Shown: positions 40,337 through 49,659 of the stretch, piece after piece | Numbering within the stretch: position 1 is the stretch's first letter | Layout of the letters: the number at the start of each line of letters is the position of its first letter | NCBI GenBank assembly: GCA_030657355.1 | Contig: CP131056.1 | Location: 186,001-250,000, forward strand | Source: Radicibacter daui | GTDB taxonomy: Bacteria; Pseudomonadota; Alphaproteobacteria; Radicibacterales; Radicibacteraceae | Length of the DNA stretch: 64,000 nt | Reading direction: 5' to 3' | Translations under genes and position numbers: made by a program | Notes under the pieces: model-generated | What the model was told of the DNA's origin: nothing | What the model saw: only the letters and a program-made list of their open reading frames with translations | Database searches by the model: none

Positions 40337-41650
40337 ATGACCACAGCCTTTACCCCGCGCGAGATCGTCTCCGAACTCGACCGCTTCATCGTTGGCCAGC
40401 ATGACGCCAAGCGCGCGGTCGCCATCGCCCTGCGCAACCGCTGGCGCCGTCAGCAGCTCACGGGGCAGATGCGCGAGGAGGTTCTGCCCAAGAACATCCT
40501 CATGATCGGCCCCACTGGCGTCGGCAAGACCGAGATCGCCCGCCGCCTTGCCAAACTGGCGCAGGCCCCCTTCATCAAGGTGGAGGCAACCAAGTTTACC
40601 GAGGTCGGTTATGTCGGCCGCGATGTCGAGCAGATCGTGCGCGACCTCGTGGAAGCCGCCGTTGCCATGACGCGCGAGCGCCTGCGCGAGGATGTAACGG
40701 CCAAGGCCGAGCTTGCCGCCGAAGAGCGCGTGCTTGATGCGCTGTGCGGCAGCGACGCGCGCGAGGCTACCCGCCAGCATTTCCGCAAGCTGCTGCGCGA
40801 AAACAGCCTCAACGACAAGGAAATCGAGATCGAGGTGCAGGAGAGCGGCAACCCCACCCTGCCCACCTTCGATATTCCCGGCATGCCCGGCGCGCAGATG
40901 GGTGCCATCAATCTGGGCGACATGCTGGGCAAGGCCTTCGGCCAGCGCACCAAGCGCCGCAAGATGACGGTCGGCACCAGCTACGAACTGCTGGTGCGCG
41001 AAGAAGCCGACAAGCTGCTGGACCAGGAAACCGTGGTCACCGAGGCGGTCAGGTCGGTGGAAAACAACGGCATCGTCTTCCTCGACGAGATCGACAAGAT
41101 CACCGCCCGCTCCGAACGCCAGGGGGCGGATGTGAGCCGCGAAGGCGTGCAGCGTGACCTGCTGCCGCTGATCGAAGGCACGACCGTCTCGACCAAATAC
41201 GGACCGGTAAAGACGGATCACATCCTCTTCATCGCCTCCGGCGCTTTCCATGTCGCCAAACCGTCGGATCTGTTGCCGGAGCTGCAAGGCCGCCTGCCCA
41301 TCCGCGTCGAGCTGTCGCCGCTGAGCCGCGAGGATCTGCGCCGCATCCTGACCGATCCGGAGACCAGCCTGATCAAACAATCCGTTGCGCTGATGGCTAC
41401 GGAGCAGGTGACGCTGGAATTCACCGACGATGCCATCGATGCCCTCGCCGAACTGGCGGAGGAGATCAACCGCAGCGTCGAGAATATCGGCGCGCGCCGG
41501 CTGCACACCGTCATCGAGCATGTGCTGGACGATATCTCCTTCACCGCCAGCGAAAAGCAGGGCAGCCAGATAACCATTGACGGCGCGCAGATCCGCGACA
41601 AGCTGCAAGGGCTCGTCAAGAGCACCGACCTGTCGCGCTTCATTCTTTGA
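40337..41650 (+). CDS. hslU: ATP-dependent protease ATPase subunit HslU
   Basis: HslU (ClpY) is the AAA+ unfoldase that feeds substrates to HslV. The 437-residue protein has Walker [16 protein letters not shown], the pore motif GYVGRD, Walker [11 protein letters not shown], and the intermediate domain (about residues 110-240). It ends in LSRFIL, the C-terminal tail that inserts into HslV. A strong terminator follows. Confidence 0.98.
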   Translation: MTTAFTPREIVSELDRFIVGQHDAKRAVAIALRNRWRRQQLTGQMREEVLPKNILMIGPTGVGKTEIARRLAKLAQAPFIKVEATKFTEVGYVGRDVEQIVRDLVEAAVAMTRERLREDVTAKAELAAEERVLDALCGSDAREATRQHFRKLLRENSLNDKEIEIEVQESGNPTLPTFDIPGMPGAQMGAINLGDMLGKAFGQRTKRRKMTVGTSYELLVREEADKLLDQETVVTEAVRSVENNGIVFLDEIDKITARSERQGADVSREGVQRDLLPLIEGTTVSTKYGPVKTDHILFIASGAFHVAKPSDLLPELQGRLPIRVELSPLSREDLRRILTDPETSLIKQSVALMATEQVTLEFTDDAIDALAELAEEINRSVENIGARRLHTVIEHVLDDISFTASEKQGSQITIDGAQIRDKLQGLVKSTDLSRFIL

Positions 41651-41662
41651 CAGCAGCCAGCC

Positions 41663-41705
41663 AACAAAAAGCCCCGCCATCGAGAGATGTGCGGGGCTTT
41701 TTGTT
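41663..41705. terminator. Bidirectional intrinsic terminator after hslU
   Basis: AACAAAAAGCCCCGC pairs with GCGGGGCTTTTTGTT, giving A and T runs on both sides. It serves hslU and the convergent lipoprotein gene. Confidence 0.92.
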
Positions 41706-41734
41706 GTGCCGCAGGAAGCGGCGAGCGCTTGCGG

Positions 41735-42238
41735 TCAGGCCCCTTGCGGCGGCGCAACCGTCGACCGGGCGAGTTCGCCGACAATCGGCGCGCAGCTGTC
41801 GGAGCTGACACCGTCCTTGCGCGAGCGCACCTCGACATAGGTGACCCTGGCGTTGGCCTGGTCACCCACCATCACCATTTCCAGAACACAGGCAGCCTTG
41901 CGGTACTGCCAGATTTCCGCCGTCGGTTCGCGCAGCTTGAGATGCGGCGCGCCATAAAGGCCGACGATCTCCTTGATGCTCTTGCCCATCAGCGAAGCCG
42001 TGGTCAGCGGAAACACCATCTGCGGAGCGGGCGGTGCCGCACTGGCAGCTGCCTGGACACCCGGAAGGGCCGTCGCCGGCTGGCTTGACGTCGTCAGACC
42101 GGCTTGCCTGGTCGTTCCGGCACCACAGGCCGCCAGCAGCAGGCAGCAGAGCAGCGTCACCGCTCCCCGGACCCGTCGGGGACCCGGGATGTGCCGCCCG
42201 TGCGGCGCAAACTCGGCAGGCGCACTGGCCAGGAACAT
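41735..42238 (-). CDS. Putative lipoprotein following a bactofilin gene
   Basis: This 167-residue product has an arginine-rich start, then a hydrophobic core and lipobox VTLLCCLLLAACG. A Pro/Ala-rich linker leads to a small domain (about residues 80-150) with MGKSIKEIVGLYGAP, AEIWQYRKAACVLEMVMVGD and TYVEVRSRKDG, reminiscent of SmpA/OmlA-like folds. The ATG is one base after the bactofilin stop (TGATATG), so the two are translationally coupled. Function unknown. Confidence 0.75.
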   Translation of the reverse strand: MFLASAPAEFAPHGRHIPGPRRVRGAVTLLCCLLLAACGAGTTRQAGLTTSSQPATALPGVQAAASAAPPAPQMVFPLTTASLMGKSIKEIVGLYGAPHLKLREPTAEIWQYRKAACVLEMVMVGDQANARVTYVEVRSRKDGVSSDSCAPIVGELARSTVAPPQGA

Positions 42239-42239
42239 A

Positions 42240-42956
42240 TCAGGCCTTGCTTTCTTCACCGGAGAAAGAGAGTTCACCTCTGGGCTGGGACGGAGCGGCG
42301 ACGGCCGCCGGCGCGGCAACTTCGTCGCCGGCGCCCTGCTTCAGGCTGCCTTCGATACGGCCGCCAGCCTCGATCTCCAGTTCGCCATAGATCACCGTGC
42401 CGGTGATGAGGCCGGTGGAGGTCATGCTCAGGCGGCCGCGCACCACGATCTTGCCGTCGAAATGACCGCCGATCAGCGCGCTGTCTACCGTGGCCGTGCC
42501 CTTGAACAGGCCGCCCTCGCTCACTTCCACGCTGCGGCCATCGCTGAGCGTGGCATCCACCCGGCCTTCAACCACCAGATGGTCGCAGGTGGTGATATCG
42601 CCGGAGAAGGAAATTTCCTTGCCAACCACCAGACGCCGGCGCTCGTCACCATCACGCTGGCTCTCGGGGCGCCGGACAAAACCACCCGTCGTCGCACCGG
42701 CCGGTTCGGCAGCACGCGTGGGCGTCTTGAAGCCCAGCGGAGCGGGCCTGGAAGGAGCGAGCGGCATGGAGCTTCCTTTGCTGGAATTGGCAGGGGGAGC
42801 CGGCGGCAGGGGGCGGGCAGCAGGCGGGACGACCGCGGCGGCGGTTTCCGCCTCGGCCGGCGCGGGCCGTTCATCAAGCACAGGTTCTAACGATTCGCGT
42901 GTTTCACTGCTGAGCCCCGAAGAGGAACCCGATTTACGCCGGAAAATCACCGCCAC
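42240..42956 (-). CDS. Bactofilin (DUF583 cytoskeletal protein)
   Basis: Bactofilins form nucleotide-free filaments that place cell-wall or envelope enzymes. In this 238-residue protein the beta-helical core spans about residues 105-210, with repeats such as ISFSGDITTCDHLVVEGRVDATL, VSEGGLFKGTATVDSALIGG and LITGTVIYGELEIEAGGRIEG. A long disordered N-terminal tail is rich in Pro, Ala and Ser. Translation starts at GTG 42956 preceded by an AGGGG-like site. It is coupled to the downstream lipoprotein. Confidence 0.92.
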   Translation of the reverse strand: MAVIFRRKSGSSSGLSSETRESLEPVLDERPAPAEAETAAAVVPPAARPLPPAPPANSSKGSSMPLAPSRPAPLGFKTPTRAAEPAGATTGGFVRRPESQRDGDERRRLVVGKEISFSGDITTCDHLVVEGRVDATLSDGRSVEVSEGGLFKGTATVDSALIGGHFDGKIVVRGRLSMTSTGLITGTVIYGELEIEAGGRIEGSLKQGAGDEVAAPAAVAAPSQPRGELSFSGEESKA

Positions 42957-43072
42957 CCTAGCCCCTGTGCAAATGATACCATACGAATCACTGTAGCGCC
43001 CTTTGCCGTGCCCGTCACCGGGATCATGTCACTTGCGGCATGTTTTTTTGCGAGAGCGAGATCACGCCCAGG

Positions 43073-43759
43073 CTACGGCGCCACCGGCCGGCCAAGGCCG
43101 CCAATACGGTTGACGCGGTGGGTCATGAGCGCCACGCCAACCAGCGGCGCGACAAGATTGAGCACCGGAACGAACAGCAGCGCCGTAACCAGTACCCCGC
43201 AGGCCCAGACCATCAGCCCGTGGCCGAGCCTGAGGGCCCGCGCCTCCTCCACAGGCAGGCGCCGCAGCGCCACGAGCTCGAAATATTCGCGCCCGATGAG
43301 GTATCCATTCACGGCGAAATAAATGACGAGATTGAGGCCGGGCAGCAGCAAATAGACCGGCAACACCAGAATATTGACGATGAGCGTTGCCGCCAGAAGC
43401 CGCAGGGAAGCTGCCATCTGGCTGGAAAAGGCTATGTCGCGCGCCGGCGGCAGTGCCGGGTAATACCGGTCCTCGACATGTTCGACAACGCGGTCGACAT
43501 AAAAGCCCATGACGGCGATGACCGTGCCGGGAAAGAGCAGCCAGGCAACCACGACGGCCCCGGCCTCCCCCAGCACCGACATCACCCGGTTGAGCCAGGA
43601 CCAGCTGCCATCGAAGAGCTGCAACGCATCAATGCCGATCCAGGCCAGCACCAGCAGGGCGGCATAACTGGCAAACGCCAGCAGGATGGAGCGCCACAAC
43701 AGCGCGCGTGAGCGGCTGTCCGACAGCTGGCCAAATGCGCGGAACAGATCCCCGATCAT
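43073..43759 (-). CDS. EI24/CysZ-like integral membrane protein
   Basis: This is a 228-residue protein with four or five hydrophobic segments (SILLAFASYAALLVLAWIGI, AVVVAWLLFPGTVIAVMGFYV, LLAATLIVNILVLPVYLLLPGLNLVIYFAVNGYLIG, VWACGVLVTALLFVPVLNLVAPLVGV). The segment NGYLIGREYFELVALRRL is characteristic of the EI24/CysZ family, some members of which carry sulfate. No sulfate-assimilation gene is nearby, so the substrate is uncertain. Confidence 0.85.
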   Translation of the reverse strand: MIGDLFRAFGQLSDSRSRALLWRSILLAFASYAALLVLAWIGIDALQLFDGSWSWLNRVMSVLGEAGAVVVAWLLFPGTVIAVMGFYVDRVVEHVEDRYYPALPPARDIAFSSQMAASLRLLAATLIVNILVLPVYLLLPGLNLVIYFAVNGYLIGREYFELVALRRLPVEEARALRLGHGLMVWACGVLVTALLFVPVLNLVAPLVGVALMTHRVNRIGGLGRPVAP

Positions 43760-44026
43760 TGTCTCTCCCCTCCTGCTGCCGACGGCATCGGCCGGCGTCT
43801 CGCGCCACGGTTCACCAAATATCCTGTCCGCTCAAGGATGAGCCCCTTGTACGGGACAGGAAGAACCAATCGTTGCGGCAAATGTGCGCTGCACGATAGG
43901 TTGCCTTCCTCGATCCTTCATCTGGCCACACCAAGGCAAGGATTGAAGGCAGCCAATAGCCCTGCCCTCGTCCCGCCCGGTTGACGCCGTTTCATACCCG
44001 ACCCGAATACCAAGGGAACTGCCTTT

Positions 44027-45022
44027 ATGACCGAAGCCCGGTTTGACGTACTGTGTATGGGAAACGCCATCGTTGACGTGCTGACAACCGTTCCGGATAC
44101 GTTTCTTTCGCAGAACGGGCTCAACAAGGGGGCGATGACCCTTATCGACGCCAACCGCGCCGAGGAGCTTTACGGGCTCATGGGGCCGGCCATCGAGCGC
44201 TCGGGCGGCTCCGTTGCCAATTCGGCCGCCGGCGTCGGCGCTCTTGGCGGGCGCTGCGCCTATGTCGGCAAGGTCGCCAATGACCAGCTCGGCGAGATCT
44301 TCCGCCATGACGTGCAGTCGCTCGGCATCCATTTCGAGACCGGCCCGCTGCTGGGCGGCGCGCCGACCGCGCGGTCCTTTATCTTCGTGACACCCGATGC
44401 CGAGCGCACCATGCAGACCTTCCTGGGCGCCTGCACCGAGCTGACGCCGGAGGATGTGCCCGAAGACCTGCCGGCAAGCGCCAAATTCTCCTATCTGGAG
44501 GGGTATCTCTGGGACAAGCCGCAGGCCAAGGCCGCGCTCAGCAAGGCTGCACGCATTGCCCGCGCCGCCGGCCGGGAAGTTGCCCTCTCCCTCTCCGACC
44601 AGTTCTGCGTCGATCGCCACCGCGATGAGTTCCGCACCCTCATCAACGACCATATCACCGTGCTCATCGGCAATGAGGACGAGGTGAAGTCGCTGGTCGA
44701 GGTGGACAGCATCGAAGCGGCCCTGCCGCTGCTGCGCCCGATGGCCGGCATGATCGCCATCACCCGCAGTGACCGCCCGACGCTGGTGCTGCGCGGCGAG
44801 GAGACCGTCGAGGTGCCGGTTCCGGCAGTGGCGAAGGTGGTGGACACCACCGGTGCCGGCGACATGTTTGCCGCCGGTTTCCTTTGGGGGCTTACGAACG
44901 ATCTACCCCTTGCCAAATGCGCCCGCGCAGGACAGGTCTGTGCAGGAGAGGTCATTTCCCACATCGGACCGCGCCCGGACGCCGACATCCGCGCCATGGT
45001 GCGTGCAGAACGTGGCCTCTGA
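44027..45022 (+). CDS. PfkB-family kinase (adenosine kinase-like)
   Basis: This 331-residue ribokinase-fold kinase shows the first signature GGSVANSAAGVGALGGRCAYVGKVANDQLG and the C-terminal catalytic DTTGAGDMFAAGFLWGL with the base Asp. The layout MGNAIVDVL near the start and SDQFCVDRHR in the middle resemble adenosine kinases rather than ribokinase. It phosphorylates a ribose 5'-hydroxyl; adenosine is the most likely substrate. It is 62 bases upstream of the receiver-domain gene. Confidence 0.9.
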   Translation: MTEARFDVLCMGNAIVDVLTTVPDTFLSQNGLNKGAMTLIDANRAEELYGLMGPAIERSGGSVANSAAGVGALGGRCAYVGKVANDQLGEIFRHDVQSLGIHFETGPLLGGAPTARSFIFVTPDAERTMQTFLGACTELTPEDVPEDLPASAKFSYLEGYLWDKPQAKAALSKAARIARAAGREVALSLSDQFCVDRHRDEFRTLINDHITVLIGNEDEVKSLVEVDSIEAALPLLRPMAGMIAITRSDRPTLVLRGEETVEVPVPAVAKVVDTTGAGDMFAAGFLWGLTNDLPLAKCARAGQVCAGEVISHIGPRPDADIRAMVRAERGL

Positions 45023-45084
45023 TCTGAACCAGAACGAACAAGGGCGGGCGGCCCCGGGCCGCCCCCTGCAGGGACCAGGCCTTC

Positions 45085-46098
45085 ATGGACAGTAAAGAGC
45101 GGGCACGACGGGCGGAAATCGTGATCCTGTTCGGTGAGGTGCAGGTCGGCGCGCGCATGGCGCTGCGCCAGGCCCTGCTGCGCGAAGGCTTCGAGAAGAT
45201 CTGGGACTTCCAGAGCCTTCCCGAGCTGGAAGAACATCTGAACGCCGCCTATCCGGATCTGGTTTTCGTCGACACCCTGCTCGGCCAGGAGACTACCGAC
45301 CTTACCCGGGCGATGCCGTCCAGCGGCGGCAAGGTAAGCGAGATTATCCGCTCTATCCGGTATGGCGATGTGGGAGCCAACCCGTTCGTGCCGATCATCG
45401 CCACCACCTGGGATCCTTCCTCGGCGCTGGTAAGCGATATCCTCAATGCCGGTGCCGACGATCTGCTGGTCAAGCCGCTGTCGGGCGCAACGCTGATGGA
45501 CCGCATCATGGCGCTCATCAACCGGCGCAAGAGTTTTGTGGTGACTGCCGACTATATCGGCCCCGACCGCCGGCGCGATTCCGCGCGCAAGGAAACGCCG
45601 GGCTCCATGCAGGTACCGCTGCTGGCACCGCCCAATCCGCTGGCGGCAAAAATGCGCGGCGAGGGTTCCACACTGGCCAGCCTGCGCGGCCAGATCAACG
45701 ACATGAAACATCAGGTCAACGAGCAGCGCCTGAAACGCAGTGCCTTCCAGGCGGCGTTCCTTGCCGTCGAGATCGCCGGGGCGGTGGAAAGCGGCAATGC
45801 TGCAAGCCTGCGCGAGAATTCGCAGCGCCTGTGCGATGTCGCGCGGGACCTGCGCGGCCGCGTGGCCGGCAGCAGCGTTGAAAAGGCACGGGAGTTCAGC
45901 CAGCGCCTGCAGGAGGTGGCCACCGCCATCGCCACCGGCGAAAAGCTGCCGAACAACGCCGATCTGACGAGGCTGGACACGGCCTGCCGCGACCTTTCCG
46001 AGGCGTTCCATCCGGAAGTGAGCTCGGGCGAACTCAGGGCCCAGGTTATCGACGCGGTAAACCGGGCGCATGCCCGCAAGCAGCAGGCCAGCGCCTGA
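45085..46098 (+). CDS. Response-regulator receiver protein with helical C-terminal domain
   Basis: This 337-residue protein has an N-terminal receiver domain (about 1-150). The phospho-acceptor Asp63 is in PDLVFVDTLLGQ, the switch threonine in PIIATTWDP and the conserved lysine in DDLLVKPLSG. The usual acidic pair after the first strand is reduced to Gly-Glu (ILFGEVQ). A linker of about 50 residues leads to a largely helical domain (residues 200-330), with no DNA-binding or enzymatic motif I can name. It may act through protein contacts. No histidine kinase lies beside it. Confidence 0.85.
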   Translation: MDSKERARRAEIVILFGEVQVGARMALRQALLREGFEKIWDFQSLPELEEHLNAAYPDLVFVDTLLGQETTDLTRAMPSSGGKVSEIIRSIRYGDVGANPFVPIIATTWDPSSALVSDILNAGADDLLVKPLSGATLMDRIMALINRRKSFVVTADYIGPDRRRDSARKETPGSMQVPLLAPPNPLAAKMRGEGSTLASLRGQINDMKHQVNEQRLKRSAFQAAFLAVEIAGAVESGNAASLRENSQRLCDVARDLRGRVAGSSVEKAREFSQRLQEVATAIATGEKLPNNADLTRLDTACRDLSEAFHPEVSSGELRAQVIDAVNRAHARKQQASA

Positions 46099-46105
46099 GG
46101 GCCTG

Positions 46106-46134
46106 AAAAAGGGCAGCCCCCGAAGCGGTTGCCC
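46106..46134 (-). terminator. Hairpin terminator after maeB
   Basis: GGGCA-g-CC pairs with GG-t-TGCCC around a short loop. On the minus strand it is followed by a TTTTT run, matching the end of maeB. Confidence 0.7.
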
Positions 46135-46151
46135 TCACCTTGCCCTTCAGC

Positions 46152-48419
46152 TCAACAGACCGCTTCGTGCGCAGCCAGCACGGCCATGGTCAGAATATCG
46201 TTGACGCTGGCCCCCATCTGGACGATCTGCGCCGGCTTGCCCATGCCGAGCAGCAGCGGCCCCACAGCGGTTTCGCCGCCCAGTTTCTGCAGCATCTTGG
46301 CCGAGATGTTGGCCGCATGGAGCGCCGGCATCACCAGTACATTGGCAGGCCCGGTCAGGCGGCTGAAAGGATAGAGGCGCCGCATCAGGTCGTAGTCGAG
46401 TGCCACTTCAGCACTCATTTCGCCATCGTATTCAAAATCGACCTGCCGGCCGTCCATCACCTTCACCGCGTCGCGGACCCGCGCCGCCAGCGGCCGCCAA
46501 GGCTGGCCGAAATTGGAGAAGGACAGGAACGCCACGCGCGGCGTGTGGCCAAAGGACCGCACGGCAGCAGCAGCCTGCACCGCGATGTCGGCCAGTTCCT
46601 CCGGCTCCGGACGCTCCGCCACGGTGGTGTCGGCAATAAAAACGGTGTGCCCGCGCGACATCAGCATGGTCATGCCCAGAACCCGGGCACCTGGCTTGGG
46701 GTCGATGACGGCGGCAATATCATCAAAGCTGATGGCAAAGGGTCGTGTTGCACCGGTCACAAGCGCATCGGCATCGCCCATGGCCACCATAAGGGCGGCC
46801 AGCGTGTTGCGGCGCTGGTTCACCTGGCGCTGGCAATCACGATAGAGCGTGCCGCGCCGCTGCAGGCGCTCGTAGAGAAAGTCCGCATATTCCTTGCGGC
46901 GCTCGGCCGGGTAGACGCGGGAATTGACCACTTGCAGCTCGTCAGGCTCATGACCGAGCGCCTTCAGCTGCTCAGCCACCACATGCTCATGAGCAATCAG
47001 GACCGGTTCGCCAAAACCGCCGGCCTTGAAGGCCAGCGCCGCGCGCACGACACGTTCTTCCTCGCCTTCCGCAAACACCACGCGCTTGGGAGCGCTGCGG
47101 GCCTGGGCGAAGATGGACGCAAGGCGATCCGATGTCGGGTCGAGGCGGGCACGCAGCTGGGCGCGGTAGGCATCGAGGTCGGCAATGGGCTTGCGCGCCA
47201 CGCCGGTTTCCATCGCTGCCCTGGCAACGGCTACAGGAATGGTCGTGATGAGGCGCGGGTCGAAGGGTACCGGAATAATGTAGTCGGGTCCGAACTGCAG
47301 GCGGCGCCCGGCATAGGCCGCATCCACCTCGTCCGGCACATCCTCGCGCGCCAGATCGGCCAGCGCCTCGGCGGCGGCGATCTTCATCGCCTCGTTGATG
47401 GTGGTGGCTCGCACATCAAGTGCGCCGCGGAAGATGTAGGGAAAACCGAGGACATTGTTGACCTGGTTGGCGTAGTCGCTGCGACCCGTCGCCACGATGG
47501 CATCGGCGACCGCCTCGCGGGCCTCCTCCGGCGTGATTTCCGGATCGGGGTTGGCCATGGCGAAGATGATCGGCCGCGGCGCCATGCGCTTCACCATCTC
47601 CTGCGTCAGCGCTCCGCGCACGGAAAGGCCGAGGAAGACGTCCGCCCCCACCAGCGCCTCTTCCAGCGTGCGGGCATCGGTGGTCACCGCATGTGCGGAT
47701 TTCCACTGGTTCATACCCTTCTCGCGACCCTTGTAGATGACGCCGCTGGTATCGCAAAGCAGCACATTCTCGTGCCGCACACCCATGGATTTCACCAGTT
47801 CGGTACAGGCCACACCCGCCGCCCCGGCGCCATTGACGACAACCTTCACTTCGTCCAGCGCACGGCCGGTGAGCCGGCAGGCATTGATGAGACCCGCCGC
47901 CGCAATGATGGCGGTTCCATGCTGGTCGTCATGGAAAACCGGGATATCCATGAGCTCGCGCAGACGCTGCTCGATGATGAAGCAGTCCGGCGCCTTGATA
48001 TCTTCCAGATTGATGCCGCCCCAGCTGGGCCCGAGATAGCGCACGGCATTGACGAAAGCGTCGATATCCTGCGTATCGACCTCGATATCGATGCCGTCGA
48101 TATCGGCAAAGCGCTTGAAAAGCACAGCCTTGCCTTCCATCACCGGCTTGGAGGCAAGCGCCCCAAGATTGCCGAGGCCCAGGATGGCCGTGCCGTTGGA
48201 GATGACGGCAACGGTGTTGGACTTGGCCGTATAGTCATAGGCCCGGTCGGGATCTTCGGCGATGGCGCGCACCGGCGCGGCCACACCGGGAGAATAGGCA
48301 AGCGAGAGATCGCGCTGGGTGGTGAGCGGCTTGGTGGCAACGATTTCCAGTTTGCCGGGACGCCCGCTCGCGTGCATTTCCAGCGCTTCGGCGTCCGTTA
48401 CGCGCTTGGTCTCTTCCAT
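46152..48419 (-). CDS. maeB: NADP-dependent malic enzyme with phosphotransacetylase-like domain (MaeB)
   Basis: This 755-residue enzyme has an N-terminal malic enzyme (about 1-430) and a C-terminal PTA-like domain that regulates activity. The malic part shows LAYSPGVAAPV, KSNTVAVISNGTAILGLGNLGALASKPVMEGKAVLFK, VFHDDQHGTAIIAAAGLINA and the NADP site VVNGAGAAGVACTEL. It decarboxylates malate to pyruvate to supply NADPH. The C-terminal domain resembles phosphate acetyltransferase (MLMSRGHTVFIADTTVAE) but is normally regulatory. Long antisense frames here are shadows. Confidence 0.96.
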   Translation of the reverse strand: MEETKRVTDAEALEMHASGRPGKLEIVATKPLTTQRDLSLAYSPGVAAPVRAIAEDPDRAYDYTAKSNTVAVISNGTAILGLGNLGALASKPVMEGKAVLFKRFADIDGIDIEVDTQDIDAFVNAVRYLGPSWGGINLEDIKAPDCFIIEQRLRELMDIPVFHDDQHGTAIIAAAGLINACRLTGRALDEVKVVVNGAGAAGVACTELVKSMGVRHENVLLCDTSGVIYKGREKGMNQWKSAHAVTTDARTLEEALVGADVFLGLSVRGALTQEMVKRMAPRPIIFAMANPDPEITPEEAREAVADAIVATGRSDYANQVNNVLGFPYIFRGALDVRATTINEAMKIAAAEALADLAREDVPDEVDAAYAGRRLQFGPDYIIPVPFDPRLITTIPVAVARAAMETGVARKPIADLDAYRAQLRARLDPTSDRLASIFAQARSAPKRVVFAEGEEERVVRAALAFKAGGFGEPVLIAHEHVVAEQLKALGHEPDELQVVNSRVYPAERRKEYADFLYERLQRRGTLYRDCQRQVNQRRNTLAALMVAMGDADALVTGATRPFAISFDDIAAVIDPKPGARVLGMTMLMSRGHTVFIADTTVAERPEPEELADIAVQAAAAVRSFGHTPRVAFLSFSNFGQPWRPLAARVRDAVKVMDGRQVDFEYDGEMSAEVALDYDLMRRLYPFSRLTGPANVLVMPALHAANISAKMLQKLGGETAVGPLLLGMGKPAQIVQMGASVNDILTMAVLAAHEAVC

Positions 48420-48523
48420 ATCGAGTGCCTCTCCCTGTTCACCTTATCGCCGCCTGCATGGGCGGCATTATTCCTCCGGGGCAGAAGAGACTGCCCGCCT
48501 CTGCCCGTCTCCCGCAAGAGCGG

Positions 48524-49513
48524 CTAGAGCCTGACGAGACGAAAACCGATGCGCGGATCGCGCAGATCGGCAGGGCGCTCCTGCCGCCAGGCCGGCCGGC
48601 AGGTACCGCAGCCGCGGTCATTCCAGCTGCCGGCGCCCTTGATGATGATGGTCCCGAATTCCAGGCCGGCATCGTCGGTCCATTCATAAACCTGCCCGGC
48701 CGCATCCAGCATGCCATAGGGGCTGGCACCGCGTTTGTAGAGCCCGACCGGCTGGGTATCGAGCGGGCCGGAATCAGCGCTGTCGAGGCGGCTCGCATCA
48801 AAAATCTCGCCCCAGGGGAAGGGCCGTCCATCATCCCCGCGGGCGGCCTTTTCCCATTCCAGCTCGTGCGGCAGGCGCCAGACGTCGCCGGTACGCAGGC
48901 TGAGCCATTCGGCATAAGCGCGGGCATCATCCTGCGAAACCAGCACGACCGGATGATCCTCCCGCCCCTTCGGCGCCATCGGACCGGTCCAGGCCGCCCG
49001 CTGCGACGCATCGGCAAGCGGGTCGGCCACGGCACGGATAAAGCCCTGGGACGCTTCGAAGGACGGGACACGATGACCTGTTTCGATAACGAAACGGGCA
49101 TACTGGGCGTTGGTTACCGGGGTGCGGCAGATACGGAAGGCGCCGGTCGAGCGTTCGGCGCGGTCATCTTCATTTTCGTACTGGCGCCGTGTGCGGCTCA
49201 GCTTCTGGCCATAGGCCAGCTCATCAAGATCATAGGCGCGGTCGCGTTCGGCACGGTCGGAACCGGCGATGAAAGAGCCTTGTGGCACGGAAACAGTGGC
49301 CGGAGGCGTGATAACAGGCCGGGCGACAGGTGCGGGCACGGTGCCCAGCGGCGAAACCGGCGCCGGCGGCGTCGGGGCAAAACCGCTCGGCTCCAGGATC
49401 CTGGGCGGGGGCGGCATCGCGCAGGCTGCCGGCATGAAAGCGGCGGCGGCCAGGAAGAGGCGGCGCTGGATCACACGGGGTCGGGACAGGGTCGGCTCGC
49501 TCGGCAAGGGCAT
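48524..49513 (-). CDS. SUMF1/formylglycine-generating-enzyme-family protein with a Tat-like signal
   Basis: This 329-residue protein has an N-terminal segment with twin arginines followed by a hydrophobic core (IQRRLFLAAAAFMPAACA), matching a Tat signal. A Pro-rich linker leads to a SUMF1 domain (about residues 75-329), with VSVPQGSFIAGSD, CRTPVTNAQYARFV, VVLVSQDDARAYAEWLS, and WRLPHELEWEKAARG. The end reads GAGSWNDRGCGTCRPAWR and IGFRLVRL. The pair of reactive cysteines of true formylglycine-generating enzymes is not aligned convincingly, so it is more likely a binding or other SUMF1 protein. The target is unknown. Confidence 0.85.
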   Translation of the reverse strand: MPLPSEPTLSRPRVIQRRLFLAAAAFMPAACAMPPPPRILEPSGFAPTPPAPVSPLGTVPAPVARPVITPPATVSVPQGSFIAGSDRAERDRAYDLDELAYGQKLSRTRRQYENEDDRAERSTGAFRICRTPVTNAQYARFVIETGHRVPSFEASQGFIRAVADPLADASQRAAWTGPMAPKGREDHPVVLVSQDDARAYAEWLSLRTGDVWRLPHELEWEKAARGDDGRPFPWGEIFDASRLDSADSGPLDTQPVGLYKRGASPYGMLDAAGQVYEWTDDAGLEFGTIIIKGAGSWNDRGCGTCRPAWRQERPADLRDPRIGFRLVRL

Positions 49514-49659
49514 GGCTGGACGATATTGCCAGCATCCAAAGGTACGCGCGAGGGGCGCTATTCAGGCGCAGAGTGAAGTTATGCCTATTAAACAACCGGG
49601 TATGCCATCAGCAGGGAGGGCCGCCCGACAAGCGGCCCTTCCCCTTTTGGCTCCGGTTT

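Noticed and set aside
39683-41680. 665-residue open frame opposite hslV and hslU
   Set aside because: It spans two genuine genes on the other strand and shows no family motifs.
46140-48527. 795-residue open frame opposite maeB
   Set aside because: It is a GC-rich antisense shadow of a complete and well-supported maeB; no domain is recognisable in its product.
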